A stretch of 32,072 bases of DNA from Sphingomonas sp. (GCA_002707985.1 PAOI01000061.1:1-32072), one strand, 5' to 3'; positions 1 through 8,271 are shown, counted from the first letter of the stretch. Made by a program: numbers and translations. Notes: generated from the sequence alone by a model not told the origin.

Positions 1-185
1 ACATGCGCGTGGCGTGGCTGCAGGCGCTCGAAGTCGGGCAAACGCTGCGCTTCAACAAGGGGCCGGACGATCCGCTGGAGTTGAATTGCGGCGGTATCGG
101 ACTCGGCCATGCACAGATCGGCCAGCGGAACGGACGCGTGGCGGTACGGCTGATGTCGGGCATCACCCGGCTGACCAAGGGATAA
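1..185 (+). CDS. fliM: C-terminal end of flagellar motor switch protein FliM (partial)
   Basis: The reading frame is open at the left edge of the window, so this is the tail of a longer gene. The visible residues (about 60) read like a SpoA (surface presentation of antigens) fold: a hydrophobic stretch, LEVGQTLRF, then LELNCGGIGLGHAQIG and GRVAVRLMSGI. In FliM and FliN this domain forms the C-ring of the flagellar switch at the cytoplasmic face. FliM is preferred over FliN because in many alphaproteobacteria fliM is followed by a DUF6468-type gene and a MotE gene, which is the order seen here. The TAA stop shares one base with the next ATG (TAATG), so translation is probably coupled. FliN remains an alternative because the diagnostic N-terminal part lies outside the window. 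Confidence 0.65.
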   Translation, partial: MRVAWLQALEVGQTLRFNKGPDDPLELNCGGIGLGHAQIGQRNGRVAVRLMSGITRLTKG

Positions 186-685
186 TGGTTATGGATATCG
201 CAGTAACGACCAACATTCTGACCATCGTATTGTGCCTGGCGGTTCTGGTGCAGAGCAGCCGCATGATGCGCAGCCTGCGCAAGGTGAAGGACGGCGCATT
301 GAGCGACACCGTCAAGGCGCTCGACATCGCCACGGTTCAGGCGCGCGCGGTGCTTTCGGACATGAAGCGGACGCTGAGTGGCGATTGCGCCGAAAATGCC
401 CGGCTGGTCGCCGAGGCCCGCGGACTGCGCGACGAGCTTTCGGTGATGATCGGCATTGCCGACTCCACTGCCGAGCGGATCGCCGGGGCTGTGAGCAGCG
501 CGCGAGGCGAGCAACGCGAAGAGGCAGACAAGCCGGCAAAGCCCGCCGCTGCTCGTTCCAAGGCGAAAGCCGAGCCCAAACGGCGTGCGCCGCGCAAGAC
601 CAAGGCGCAGGTCGGCGAAGACACGGCGCTGGTTTCCGCAATCGCCGCGGCGGTCGCCGCCGGCATGCCGGCGGAAGCAGCATGA
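185..685 (+). CDS. DUF6468-like flagellar-operon membrane protein
   Basis: A 166-residue protein. It starts with a single transmembrane segment (about residues 3-22, TTNILTIVLCLAVLVQSSRM), then has a helical, probably coiled-coil cytoplasmic part (about 25-110), and ends in a Lys/Ala-rich basic stretch (KPAAARSKAKAEPKRRAPRK). Alphaproteobacterial flagellar operons often carry a small N-anchored protein of this kind (DUF6468) between fliM and motE, and its molecular role is not settled. Assignment rests on position and overall shape, not on a catalytic motif. ATG at 185 overlaps the upstream stop by one base; a second in-frame ATG lies at 191. The stop overlaps the next gene as ATGA, which places it in one operon with fliM and the MotE-like gene. 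Confidence 0.6.
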   Translation: MVMDIAVTTNILTIVLCLAVLVQSSRMMRSLRKVKDGALSDTVKALDIATVQARAVLSDMKRTLSGDCAENARLVAEARGLRDELSVMIGIADSTAERIAGAVSSARGEQREEADKPAKPAAARSKAKAEPKRRAPRKTKAQVGEDTALVSAIAAAVAAGMPAEAA

Positions 686-1239
686 TCGCGCGCCCTTCGC
701 TGATGCTGCTGATGGCCGGCGCCGCCGGACTTTCGGCCGTCGCGCATGGCGTGACGGCAGCGGCGCAGGATGCCTCGCAACAGGGGCAGCCCAAGACGCG
801 GCTCGGGACCGCGATCGAACAGGACATGTCGCAGCGCGATCGGCAGGCCGCGCAACGCCGCCGCTCGTTGACCCTGCGCGAACAGGCCGCGGCAGCCGCC
901 GAAGCCCGGTTGCAGGCGAGCATGGCAAGTCAGCGCCAGGCAGCCGAAGCAGAGGCGGCAACCGACGAGCCTGCCGAAGCCGAAGGCGCGCAGTTCGATG
1001 AACTCGCGCGCATCTATCAGTCGATGCGCCCCAAGAACGCAGCGGTCGTGTTCGAACAGCTCGCGATGGAAGTACAGGTCGAGGTCGCCAGGCGGATGCG
1101 CGAGCGCAACACCGCGCTGATCATGGCGAACATGTCGCCCGAAGGGGCCGCACGGTTGACCATGGCGCTGGCGCGTGGTCGCGAGGACAGCGGAAGGCGG
1201 CCTGCCGCGACCGGTGGCGCACAGGCGGGAGCGCGCTGA
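682..1239 (+). CDS. motE: MotE-like flagellar motor chaperone
   Basis: A 185-residue exported or anchored protein. A hydrophobic signal-like N-terminus (about residues 5-28, ending near VTAAAQ) is followed by a long Ala/Arg/Gln-rich coiled coil (about 35-100). A C-terminal domain follows (LARIYQSMRPKNAAVVFEQL, then MRERNTALIMANMSPEGAARLTMAL) with the alternating pattern of the MgtE N-terminal/MotE fold. In alphaproteobacteria MotE is a periplasmic chaperone of MotC-type stator components. The start ATG overlaps the preceding stop (ATGA), so it is co-translated with the DUF6468-like gene. The family call is firm at the domain level; the specific partner in this organism is an inference. Confidence 0.7.
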   Translation: MIARPSLMLLMAGAAGLSAVAHGVTAAAQDASQQGQPKTRLGTAIEQDMSQRDRQAAQRRRSLTLREQAAAAAEARLQASMASQRQAAEAEAATDEPAEAEGAQFDELARIYQSMRPKNAAVVFEQLAMEVQVEVARRMRERNTALIMANMSPEGAARLTMALARGREDSGRRPAATGGAQAGAR

Positions 1240-1255
1240 ATATCGGCGCCCCGGA

Positions 1256-1275
1256 TTTTCATTGCAGTTTGAAAA
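1256..1275. terminator. Possible bidirectional terminator between convergent genes
   Basis: TTTTCA and TGAAAA form a perfect 6-base inverted repeat around an 8-base loop. Flanking GCGCCC and GGGCG could extend the stem with an internal bulge. It sits in the 45-base gap between the convergent MotE-like and FliL-like genes. There is no long T-run outside the stem, so the call is weak. Confidence 0.35.
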
Positions 1276-1284
1276 GGGCGGCGC

Positions 1285-1689
1285 TCAGCCGGGAAAGGCG
1301 CCGACCCGAACGATCAGCACGCGCGCGACGCCATGATCCGCCGCCTGAAGCGCGACCGTAAGATCCTGATCCAGCATCGCGACATCCACTGCGCGCATGC
1401 CGCTGGCATAAAGCCGCGCAAATTCAAGTGACGCGGCGACCGCCGCCGCGCGCAATACCGGCATCATTTCCTGAATATTCTTCGCAGCGGCCTCATCGGT
1501 CGCATCGAGCACGAGCCGCACGCGAAGTTCGCCGCCTACTCGTCCGCTGTCGGTGATCGGCACCGCGATCTCGGGCATTTCGACGAAGTGCGTTCCCTCG
1601 CCGCCCGGCGACCCACCGCCCGACGCATTCGCGACCGGCACGGGGATCGCCATCGCGATCAAAGCGGAAAGAAACGCCGGAATTCGCAA
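1285..1689 (-). CDS. FliL-like exported flagellar protein
   Basis: About 134 residues if translation begins at TTG 1689. The N-terminus (about residues 2-22) is a signal peptide or uncleaved anchor ending near VPVANA. The rest matches the periplasmic half of FliL: FVEMPEIAVPI (the beta strand often written YELPEMTVNL), LRVRLVLDATDE, a long helix, and a closing strand VARVLIVRVGAF. FliL associates with the stator and basal body. The TTG is chosen because GGGGAG lies 8 bases upstream and the signal peptide then begins cleanly; a GTG at 1725 (146 residues) has a poorly spaced Shine-Dalgarno sequence. The gene points away from the small membrane protein at 1764 and shares a short promoter gap with it. 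Fold-level assignment only. Confidence 0.55.
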   Translation of the reverse strand: MRIPAFLSALIAMAIPVPVANASGGGSPGGEGTHFVEMPEIAVPITDSGRVGGELRVRLVLDATDEAAAKNIQEMMPVLRAAAVAASLEFARLYASGMRAVDVAMLDQDLTVALQAADHGVARVLIVRVGAFPG

Positions 1690-1730
1690 CGAAACAGCTC
1701 CCCTGGACGGCGCGGTTGGCGCCACTTCCT

Positions 1731-1741
1731 TCTATAATAGA
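1731..1741. promoter_or_regulatory. Palindromic -10-like element, site A (TCTATAATAGA)
   Basis: TCTATAATAGA is a perfect 11-base palindrome in the gap between the FliL-like gene (-) and the small membrane protein gene (+). On the plus strand it holds TATAAT; on the minus strand it reads TATTAT. It could therefore serve as the -10 of both divergent transcripts, with leaders of roughly 20-40 bases. No good -35 hexamer is visible at 16-18 bases on either side. It is the least conserved member of a set of five similar elements in the flagellar region. Confidence 0.5.
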
Positions 1742-1763
1742 GGATAACCCCAGCGAGAGACGC

Positions 1764-1979
1764 ATGTCCCAAGACCAACGCCCCGGAAAAATGCGCGTCG
1801 TCAGCGAGGCTGAGGCGCCTGTCGGTGCGACGGCCACGCCCGCCATGCCCGCCGTCGATACGGCGAAGCCCGCTGCGAAGAAGGCCGGCAAACTGGTTCC
1901 CATGCTGCTCTTCGCATTCGGTGCCGCTGCCGGCGGCGGCACAATCGCATTTGTTGCCCGCTCGGGCCTGCTCGGCTGA
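1764..1979 (+). CDS. Small single-pass membrane protein, unknown function
   Basis: A 71-residue protein. The first half is polar and Ala/Pro/Val-rich (about residues 1-40, with AKPAAKKAGK before the membrane). The second half is one transmembrane helix rich in Gly and Ala (about 44-66, LVPMLLFAFGAAAGGGTIAF), ending RSGLLG. This predicts a type II membrane protein with a cytoplasmic N-terminal tail. GAGAGA lies 4-9 bases before the ATG. Its stop overlaps the start of the TPR gene (TGATG), so the two are translationally coupled. The family was not recognised; FliL-like or stator-accessory roles are possible from context alone. Confidence 0.6.
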   Translation: MSQDQRPGKMRVVSEAEAPVGATATPAMPAVDTAKPAAKKAGKLVPMLLFAFGAAAGGGTIAFVARSGLLG

Positions 1980-3796
1980 TGCAACGCACCGTTTCCCTAT
2001 TGGCGCTGGCGCTTGCCGCCGGCTCGCCGCTTTCCGCGTCCGAGCCGGAAAAGCCTGCGCCCGATGCGACGGCACATTCCGGGCCTTCCACCGAAACACC
2101 CGCCAAAGCCGCGGAGGCGCCGAGCGGCGATACCGCCCTGCCCCGCTTCGCCGCCGAGTTGGCACAGCGCCCGATGTTCGTCGGTGCCGCGGCATGGCGA
2201 CCGGAAGGCGATGCGCGCGCACGCTGGATGTCCGCGGCTCCGGCCAAACGCCAGGCGGCGCGCTGGGACTATGCCCGTGCGCTGATCGGCACCGGGCGCG
2301 CGCCCGAGGCATTGGGCATGCTTACGCTGATGGAGGAGGACGACGCCGATCTGGCGCTCGTGCCCGTGTTCCAGCTCGCAAAAGGAATAGCGCAGCTGCA
2401 GTTGCGTCGACCGGCCGAAGCCATGGCAGTGCTTTCCGGTGCCGAACTGCGCGACAATGCCGAGGCATGCGCATGGCGGATGCGCGCGCTCGCCGCGCTG
2501 GGCCGCGACGGTGAAGCACTTCAGCAAGTCAATTGCGCGCTGCCTGCGATCAACGGTCGCCGCGATGCCAGCCGCATCCCCTTCATACTGGCGGCCGCGG
2601 ACGCGGCGGGACGCGCCGGGCGGCCGGGCATGGCGCTGCGCTGGCTGAGCCCGCTCACCGATCGCGATCCCGCGGCAAATGTGCTGCGTGGTCGCGCCTA
2701 TCTGGCGATGGGTGAAGTGCAGGCCGGCCGCTTGCGGCTGGAACGGGTGCTGATCGACGGGACCGAAGAGCAAAAGGCCGATGCCCGGCTGGCGCTGGTC
2801 GAAGGGGAGATCGATCATGGCGCGCTGTCGCCGGCCGAAGCGATCGGGAAGCTCGAAACCGTGCGCTATAGCTGGCGCGGCGGCCCGATCGAGGAACGCG
2901 CCCTGCGCCGCGAATTCATGCTCGCCATGGCAAACCACGATACCTTGGCGACGCTCCGGTCGGCCGCAACGCTAATCGGCTATTTCGAGCCGCGCAGCGA
3001 TGCGGCCGAATTGCTCGAACAGGCGCGTACCGCGCTGTTCGCCGTGCTGGCGCCCGATAGCAGCGTGCCGCTGGCCCAGGCGGCCGGGCTCTATTGGGAT
3101 TATCGCGAGCTGGCACCGGCGGGACCCGATGGCGACCGGCTGGTCGACCGCCTGGCCGATCGGCTTCAGGAAGCGGGCCTGTATGAGCGCGCCGCCGATC
3201 TGCTCGATCATCAGCTGCGCGAACGCGCGCAGGACGTGGTTCAGGGTCCGCTGTCGATCAAGGTCGCGTCGCTGCGCATCCTGGCCGGACAGCCCGAGCG
3301 GGCGATCCGCGTGCTGCAGGAGACCGAGCAGCCCGGATATTCGGACGAAATGATCTGGGATCGCAAGCGCGTGGAAGCGGTCGCGCTGCACGTTCTGGGC
3401 AAGCCCGAAGCCGCGATGGCGGCACTGGACAGCGTACCCGGCGGCGAGCTGCTACGCGCGGAATTCGAATGGAAGGACGCGGATTGGGAACGCTTTGCCG
3501 CGACCAACGGTGCCGCCCTTCCCGGTCGCGGCCCGCTCCAGGCGCCGCAACAGGCACAGATATTGCGCCAGGCGATCGCGCTGGCGATGCTGGGGCGCGA
3601 AGACGGGCTGGTGGCGCTGCGCAACCGCTATGGCAGCGCGTTCGAAAAGCTGCCGAGCGCAGGGGTGTTCGACGTTCTGACGCGCGCGGTGGGATCGGTG
3701 GATCCGGCCACGGTAAGCGCGGCGATGGGGGAAATTCCCTCGGCCAGCCCGGCCGGGCGCTTCGCCGACCTGATCGACGCGGTCTATACCGAATAG
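1979..3796 (+). CDS. Exported tetratricopeptide-repeat protein of the flagellar cluster
   Basis: A 605-residue protein with an N-terminal signal peptide (about residues 1-21, SLLALALAAGSPLSAS), a low-complexity Pro/Glu/Ala linker (22-52), and then an almost wholly alpha-helical chain. Repeated degenerate TPR-like helix pairs are visible (WDYARALIGTGRAPEALGML, AKGIAQLQLRRPAEAMAVL, LRILAGQPERAIRVLQE, VALHVLGKPEAAMAALDSV). Such proteins usually act as protein-binding scaffolds; a periplasmic location follows from the signal peptide. It overlaps the 71-residue membrane protein by one base and lies between FliL-like and hook genes, so a role in motor or hook assembly is a reasonable inference, but no characterised orthologue was recognised. 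Confidence 0.65.
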   Translation: MQRTVSLLALALAAGSPLSASEPEKPAPDATAHSGPSTETPAKAAEAPSGDTALPRFAAELAQRPMFVGAAAWRPEGDARARWMSAAPAKRQAARWDYARALIGTGRAPEALGMLTLMEEDDADLALVPVFQLAKGIAQLQLRRPAEAMAVLSGAELRDNAEACAWRMRALAALGRDGEALQQVNCALPAINGRRDASRIPFILAAADAAGRAGRPGMALRWLSPLTDRDPAANVLRGRAYLAMGEVQAGRLRLERVLIDGTEEQKADARLALVEGEIDHGALSPAEAIGKLETVRYSWRGGPIEERALRREFMLAMANHDTLATLRSAATLIGYFEPRSDAAELLEQARTALFAVLAPDSSVPLAQAAGLYWDYRELAPAGPDGDRLVDRLADRLQEAGLYERAADLLDHQLRERAQDVVQGPLSIKVASLRILAGQPERAIRVLQETEQPGYSDEMIWDRKRVEAVALHVLGKPEAAMAALDSVPGGELLRAEFEWKDADWERFAATNGAALPGRGPLQAPQQAQILRQAIALAMLGREDGLVALRNRYGSAFEKLPSAGVFDVLTRAVGSVDPATVSAAMGEIPSASPAGRFADLIDAVYTE

Positions 3797-3812
3797 GCGC
3801 TGGCAAATCCGA

Positions 3813-3826
3813 CGGGCGCATGCCCG
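3813..3826. terminator. Small GC hairpin between convergent genes
   Basis: CGGGC and GCCCG pair around a GCAT loop in the 39-base gap between the stops of the TPR gene (+) and flgL (-). The position suits a shared terminator, but there is no T-run, so it may need Rho or may be chance. Confidence 0.3.
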
Positions 3827-3835
3827 CCGGAGCGA

Positions 3836-4741
3836 TCAGAGATAGCGGACGAGGCTGAGGTTCGACAGCTGGGAAAAGACCGAATAGCTGGCTTCCAGCA
3901 CTGCCTTTTGCTGGGCAAGGTCGATGGCCACCTGGCCCAGATCGGCATCTTCATTATTCTCGATCACGCCCTGCAGCACGAGCGCGCGCTGTTCGCCGCG
4001 CGAGACGAGCGATTCGAGTTGCGCCTGTTTGCGCCCATTTGCCGCATTGACGCTGTTCACATCGTCCAGCCCATTGGCAAGCTGTTCGGCAGCCTGTTGC
4101 AGAACCAGCTTCTGGTCGTCGGTCAACGCGGCACCGATCGCGCCGCCATCGGCAAGCGTACGAAACGCATCGAACAGCTTGCCACCCAGTTCGCTGGCAC
4201 CGATGCCATAGGTGACATCGACATTATCGTCGACACGCGCTTTTGCCATCACCTGGTCATCGGCAAAGGCATCGGCAGGATCCAGGCCGGCGAGATCAGA
4301 AAACTTCAGCGGCTTGAACGGCAAAGTGTCGGTTTGCGATCCCGCGAACAGCGGCTTGCCGCCTTCCGACGCGTTGAGCGAATTGCGGAACTGGTCGAAC
4401 GCGGCTTCGATGTCCGATTGCAGCCCCTGGGATTGACCGGTGCCGATCGCCGTCAGGATCAACGTGCGCAGCGACGAAGCCGATTCCTCCACGACTTCGA
4501 TATGCCCCTGATAGAGGTCCAGCGTCGTCCCGACGCGCTTTGCCACAACCGACGTTGCCTGTTGCTTGGCAAGCATCGAGTGCGTCGAAAGGTTGCGCAC
4601 CGCCTCCGTGCCCAGATCGGCGAAATCGCTGGCCTTTTTGCCGGTCGACAGCCGCACCTGAGTCAGCGCGAGCTTTTCCTGCGACTTGCCGATCGCATCG
4701 GCCATGGTGCGCTGAAGCGGAATGGTGGCAACGCGAGTCAT
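3836..4741 (-). CDS. flgL: Flagellar hook-filament junction protein FlgL
   Basis: A 301-residue protein of the flagellin/FlgL superfamily. The N-terminal helix (MTRVATIPLQRTMADAIGKSQEKLALTQVRLSTGKK) and the C-terminal helix (LAQQKAVLEASYSVFSQLSNLSLVRYL) have the heptad pattern of the two D0/D1 coils that pack together in the axial structure. The middle is a short variable domain. FlgL forms the second junction ring between hook and filament and is secreted through the flagellar export gate. Its position just after flgK (15-base gap), last in flgE-flgK-flgL, favours FlgL over flagellin. No flagellin gene is present in the window. Confidence 0.85.
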   Translation of the reverse strand: MTRVATIPLQRTMADAIGKSQEKLALTQVRLSTGKKASDFADLGTEAVRNLSTHSMLAKQQATSVVAKRVGTTLDLYQGHIEVVEESASSLRTLILTAIGTGQSQGLQSDIEAAFDQFRNSLNASEGGKPLFAGSQTDTLPFKPLKFSDLAGLDPADAFADDQVMAKARVDDNVDVTYGIGASELGGKLFDAFRTLADGGAIGAALTDDQKLVLQQAAEQLANGLDDVNSVNAANGRKQAQLESLVSRGEQRALVLQGVIENNEDADLGQVAIDLAQQKAVLEASYSVFSQLSNLSLVRYL

Positions 4742-4756
4742 ACTCTATCTCCCCGA

Positions 4757-6856
4757 TCAGCCGACCATCGCGATCAGCGTATCGTACATTTCGCTGGCGG
4801 TGCTCATCACGCGCGCGGACGCGGCATAGCTGTTCTGAAGCACCACCATCTGCGCCAGCTCCTCGTCGATATTGACGCCGGAAAAGCTGTCGCGGCGGCT
4901 TGTCGCGTCGGCGCGGCGCGCAGCGGCGTCCGCCAGCGAATCTTCTGCCTTCGAAGCGTGAAGCCCCGCTTTGCCCAGCAACAGGCTGGAAAAACGTTCC
5001 AGCGTTGCGCTGCCGTCCTTGCCGAAGTCGACCGGAATATCGAGCCGCTCGACAAAGGCATTGGCACCGCGGGTGTCGCCGGCGCCCAGCGCCTTCTCAC
5101 CCAATGCCGCGCTCGCCTGAAGCCGCGAAAGCGGCAGCTTGCCGGCACTGGTCGCCACGTCCGCCCGAACCGCCGCGTCGGAAAGGCCACTAGATGCGCC
5201 GGTCAGGCCCATCAGCGCCGAAAGCGTGCGCCCGGTGCCCCGCCTATCGGTGGAATCGACCGGAATGGTGATGGTCGAACCCGCAACCGACGCAGTCGCA
5301 TCGAACCGCAGCCGCCCCCGATCATCGAGCGCGAAACTGCCGAACTGCCCCATCGGGCTGGCGTTGAGATCGTTGACGATGTCGCCGAAACTGCCCCCGC
5401 TCGCCGTTGTGAGCGCATAGCTGGCAAGCTCACGCCCGCTTACGTCGCGCAGTACGAATTGAGTCGTCTGGCCGGCTGCGAAGCCATGCGGATCAGTGGC
5501 CGCGAACCCCGATGGGACCAGCGAGCTCGTATCGCTGCGCACCACATCGTTGAGACCGAAAAATTGTGCGAAACCCACACCCCCGCGATTGCTGGGATTG
5601 GTTTCGTCCTGCGCCACCACCACGCCGTTGCTGCTGTTGGCAGCAGTCAGGTTGAGCTTTCCGTCGACAAAGCTCGCGGTTGCCGCGCCGCCAAGGCCGG
5701 CGTTGATCCGGGCGACTACGGTATCGACGGTTGCGTTTGCCGGCAGTGCGGAAAAGTCGATGTCGGCCCGCGCAAGCAGCGTGCCGTTGGCGGCAGTGAC
5801 CGCGAATGTCGCGGAACCGGTGAAACCGGCCCTGTCGCTTCCGGCAAGCCCGGTCTGACGACCGTTCAGGCTGGCCGGAGCGGGCACGGTCGTGTTGGCA
5901 TTGGACACCGAATTCAACGCTTCGGCCATGCCGCCAAACAGCACACCGATCTGTTCGTTGAATTCGGGAAGCGCGCGGTCGCGCAAATCGATCAGGCCGC
6001 CCAGCTTGCCGCCAACGACCGCGCTGTCGAGCTTTTCCCCCGTCGCCGCGCCCAGATTGCCCTGGCCGTCGGCAAAACGCAGTTCGATCGCTGGATAGTT
6101 CGGCTGCGCGATCCCCGCGCCGCTGGAGGGATAGCTTAGCTGACGCAGCTTCTTGTCGAGCAGCGTGGCGCCATTGCCAGCTTCGATCGTTACGCGGCCA
6201 TCGGGCTGATCGCGCACATTGATCGAAACGAGCTGGCTGAGTTCCTCGATCGCGTTCATCCGCTGATCGGCGGGGCCGCTGGTGCTGCGGCCCAGGCCGG
6301 TCAGCTGCGAAACCGTGGTGTTGAGATCGTAAACCCGCTGCAGCAACCCGTTGATGCGATCGACCGTATAGCCGACTTCGCTTTCCACATCGCCGCGCAG
6401 ATTTTCCACGTCGCCGGTCAGCTGCTGCATCGATGACAGCGCGTCTTGGACATCGGCGGTGAATTCCGCGGCAGTCTGTTCAGATCCCATCGAGCCGGTC
6501 ATTGCCACGGCGGCGGAAGCGATCGCGTCCAGCCGCGCAGGCAGACCCGCTTCGCCGCCGGGCTCGCCCAGCAATTCCTGGAGACGGTCGAGATATTCGG
6601 CCTTGACCTCGGCCCGGCCATAATCGCCCGAACGACGATAGACTGTGGCTTCGAGGAACTGGTCGGCAACCCGGCTGGGTTCGCCAACGGCGACGCCGCT
6701 GACCCGCCCCGCGACGACCCGTGTCGTGAGGTTGGTCTTTTCGCGCGCATATCCGGCAACGTTGACGTTCGCGATATTGTTCGAGACCGAGCGCAACCCG
6801 GCCTGCGCGGCGGCAAGCCCCGATGTCGCGCTGTGGAGGATCTCGTTGATGGACAT
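4757..6856 (-). CDS. flgK: Flagellar hook-associated protein FlgK
   Basis: A 699-residue axial protein. The N-terminus carries the rod/hook signature (LHSATSGLAAAQAGLRSVSNNIANVNVAGYAREKT), and the C-terminus the matching coil (FSGVNIDEELAQMVVLQNSYAASARVMSTASEMYDTLIAMV). Both are typical of FlgK, the first hook-filament junction protein. The length is somewhat above the usual 450-650 residues; the excess is in the variable central part (about residues 300-560), which contains Gly/Ala/Ser-rich beta-domain sequence that would be surface exposed. It is followed 15 bases later by flgL and preceded by flgE, with a strong hairpin in the 68-base gap before it. Confidence 0.92.
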   Translation of the reverse strand: MSINEILHSATSGLAAAQAGLRSVSNNIANVNVAGYAREKTNLTTRVVAGRVSGVAVGEPSRVADQFLEATVYRRSGDYGRAEVKAEYLDRLQELLGEPGGEAGLPARLDAIASAAVAMTGSMGSEQTAAEFTADVQDALSSMQQLTGDVENLRGDVESEVGYTVDRINGLLQRVYDLNTTVSQLTGLGRSTSGPADQRMNAIEELSQLVSINVRDQPDGRVTIEAGNGATLLDKKLRQLSYPSSGAGIAQPNYPAIELRFADGQGNLGAATGEKLDSAVVGGKLGGLIDLRDRALPEFNEQIGVLFGGMAEALNSVSNANTTVPAPASLNGRQTGLAGSDRAGFTGSATFAVTAANGTLLARADIDFSALPANATVDTVVARINAGLGGAATASFVDGKLNLTAANSSNGVVVAQDETNPSNRGGVGFAQFFGLNDVVRSDTSSLVPSGFAATDPHGFAAGQTTQFVLRDVSGRELASYALTTASGGSFGDIVNDLNASPMGQFGSFALDDRGRLRFDATASVAGSTITIPVDSTDRRGTGRTLSALMGLTGASSGLSDAAVRADVATSAGKLPLSRLQASAALGEKALGAGDTRGANAFVERLDIPVDFGKDGSATLERFSSLLLGKAGLHASKAEDSLADAAARRADATSRRDSFSGVNIDEELAQMVVLQNSYAASARVMSTASEMYDTLIAMVG

Positions 6857-6885
6857 TGCGTTCCGATCCCCACCTCCCGCCGTTT

Positions 6886-6910
6886 CCGGACCGGATCATC
6901 TCCGGCCCGG
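6886..6910. other. Intercistronic hairpin between flgE and flgK
   Basis: CCGGACCGGA and TCCGGCCCGG form a 10-base stem with one mismatch around a five-base loop (TCATC). It lies in the only sizeable gap of the flgE-flgK-flgL block. No T-run follows on the minus strand, so it fits an mRNA processing or stabilising element, or a partial terminator setting the hook to junction-protein ratio, better than a full terminator. Its function is inferred from position only. Confidence 0.45.
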
Positions 6911-6924
6911 AATCGGCAGCATGA

Positions 6925-8226
6925 TTACCGCTTGAGGTCGCTGACTTCGCGCAGCATGTCGTCCACGGTCGTGATGATCTTGGACGATGCGCTATAGGCA
7001 CGCTGGAAGCGGATCATGTTGGTGAATTCGCCCGCCAGATCGACGTTCGAGGATTCGAGCGAATTGGCGGAGATGCTGCCTGCGCCGAGCGAACCCGGAG
7101 CATTGAGCGCGAATCCACCCGATTGCTGGCTGATCCCATAGGCATTGCCCGACAGGCGGGTAAGGCCGTCCGGATTCTGGAACGTGGCGATCGGCAACTG
7201 GAATACCGAGCGCGTGGAACCATCGTCGAAGATCGCGCTGACGATGCCGTCATCGGAAATTTCGATGGTGGAAAGATTGCCGAGCAATCCGCCATTCACC
7301 GACGAGGAGATCATCGCAGATTCGGTGCCGAACTGGGTAAGGCCGTTGATCCCGCCATTATCGCCGATCTGCAGTTCGATCGGCACCGATCCGGCGCCAT
7401 TGGTCCAGTTGATATTGAGATCATCGAACACCGCAGGCGACGAGTTTGCGCGATCCAGGCTGCCGTCCGGATTGAACATCAGCGTGCCGCTCGACAGCAG
7501 TCCGCCGGCTGCCGTCACATCGCTGGCGGGATCGGCATAGGTTTCCGACTGCCAGGTGTTCGGACCGGTCTTGAGATAGGACATGGTGATCCGGTGCGTC
7601 GAACCTTGCGAATCATACACGTCGAACGAGCGCGAAAATTCCGGCTGCACCGCTCCGGACGCCATGTCGCCTGCGGCATAGGCGCCGGTATAGGCAGTTG
7701 CCGAAGAGCTGAGATTGGTGCGCATCTGGATACGCGTGGACGGCTGCGCCGTACCCGTCAGATCGCTGATGCGGACCGGCTCGAGCGTCGCGAGATTGCC
7801 GGTATTGGTATAATTGCCTTCTGCATCGAGGCGCCAGCCATAGAGATAGAGACCGGCGGCGTTGCGCAGAAAGCCCTCATTGTCGGGACGGAAGGAACCG
7901 GCACGCGTGAATTCTACATCGCCATTGGCGTTGGGTTCGTTGCGCGTGACGAAAAAGCCCGCGCCTTCGATCGCGATATCGGTGCTGCTGGTCGAAGCCT
8001 GCAGCAGACCCTGTTTGGAAATCATCGCAATCGGGGCAACCGTCACGCCGCCGGCCGAATAGGAACTGGTGCTGCGTCCGTCGGTGACCATCGAACGGAA
8101 CTGGGCATCGGTGCCCTTGTAGCCGATGGTGTTGATATTGGTGATATTGTCGGCGACCGCGGCCATTGCATTGGCGTGGGCGCCAAGGCCGGAAACGCCG
8201 GCATAAAGTGCGGAATAGAGGCTCAA
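6925..8226 (-). CDS. flgE: Flagellar hook protein FlgE (TTG start)
   Basis: A 433-residue axial protein of the FlgE/FlgF/FlgG family. The N-terminus is SLYSALYAGVSGLGAHANAM followed by ADNITNINTIGYKGTDAQF, the flagellar rod/hook signature. The C-terminus is NVDLAGEFTNMIRFQRAYSASSKIITTVDDML. The length suits the hook subunit rather than FlgF or FlgG (about 250-265 residues). The start must be the TTG at 8226: it gives the conserved MSLYSAL beginning, and GGAG lies 8 bases upstream. It heads a minus-strand block with flgK and flgL. A CCTATAAT element (site B) lies 46-53 bases upstream of the start codon. The hook cap gene flgD is not in the window. Confidence 0.9.
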   Translation of the reverse strand: MSLYSALYAGVSGLGAHANAMAAVADNITNINTIGYKGTDAQFRSMVTDGRSTSSYSAGGVTVAPIAMISKQGLLQASTSSTDIAIEGAGFFVTRNEPNANGDVEFTRAGSFRPDNEGFLRNAAGLYLYGWRLDAEGNYTNTGNLATLEPVRISDLTGTAQPSTRIQMRTNLSSSATAYTGAYAAGDMASGAVQPEFSRSFDVYDSQGSTHRITMSYLKTGPNTWQSETYADPASDVTAAGGLLSSGTLMFNPDGSLDRANSSPAVFDDLNINWTNGAGSVPIELQIGDNGGINGLTQFGTESAMISSSVNGGLLGNLSTIEISDDGIVSAIFDDGSTRSVFQLPIATFQNPDGLTRLSGNAYGISQQSGGFALNAPGSLGAGSISANSLESSNVDLAGEFTNMIRFQRAYSASSKIITTVDDMLREVSDLKR

Positions 8227-8271
8227 CTCTGATACTCCCCGGATGATGGCTCAACCGAGCCCTTCCTGCGC

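Noticed and set aside
3908-6139. A 743-codon open frame on the plus strand
   Set aside because: It lies opposite flgL and flgK, has no ribosome site, and its low-complexity Arg/His/Gln-rich product is typical of antisense reading of GC-rich genes.
7123-8232. A 369-codon plus-strand frame opposite flgE
   Set aside because: The composition is antisense-like, and flgE on the other strand is complete and well conserved.
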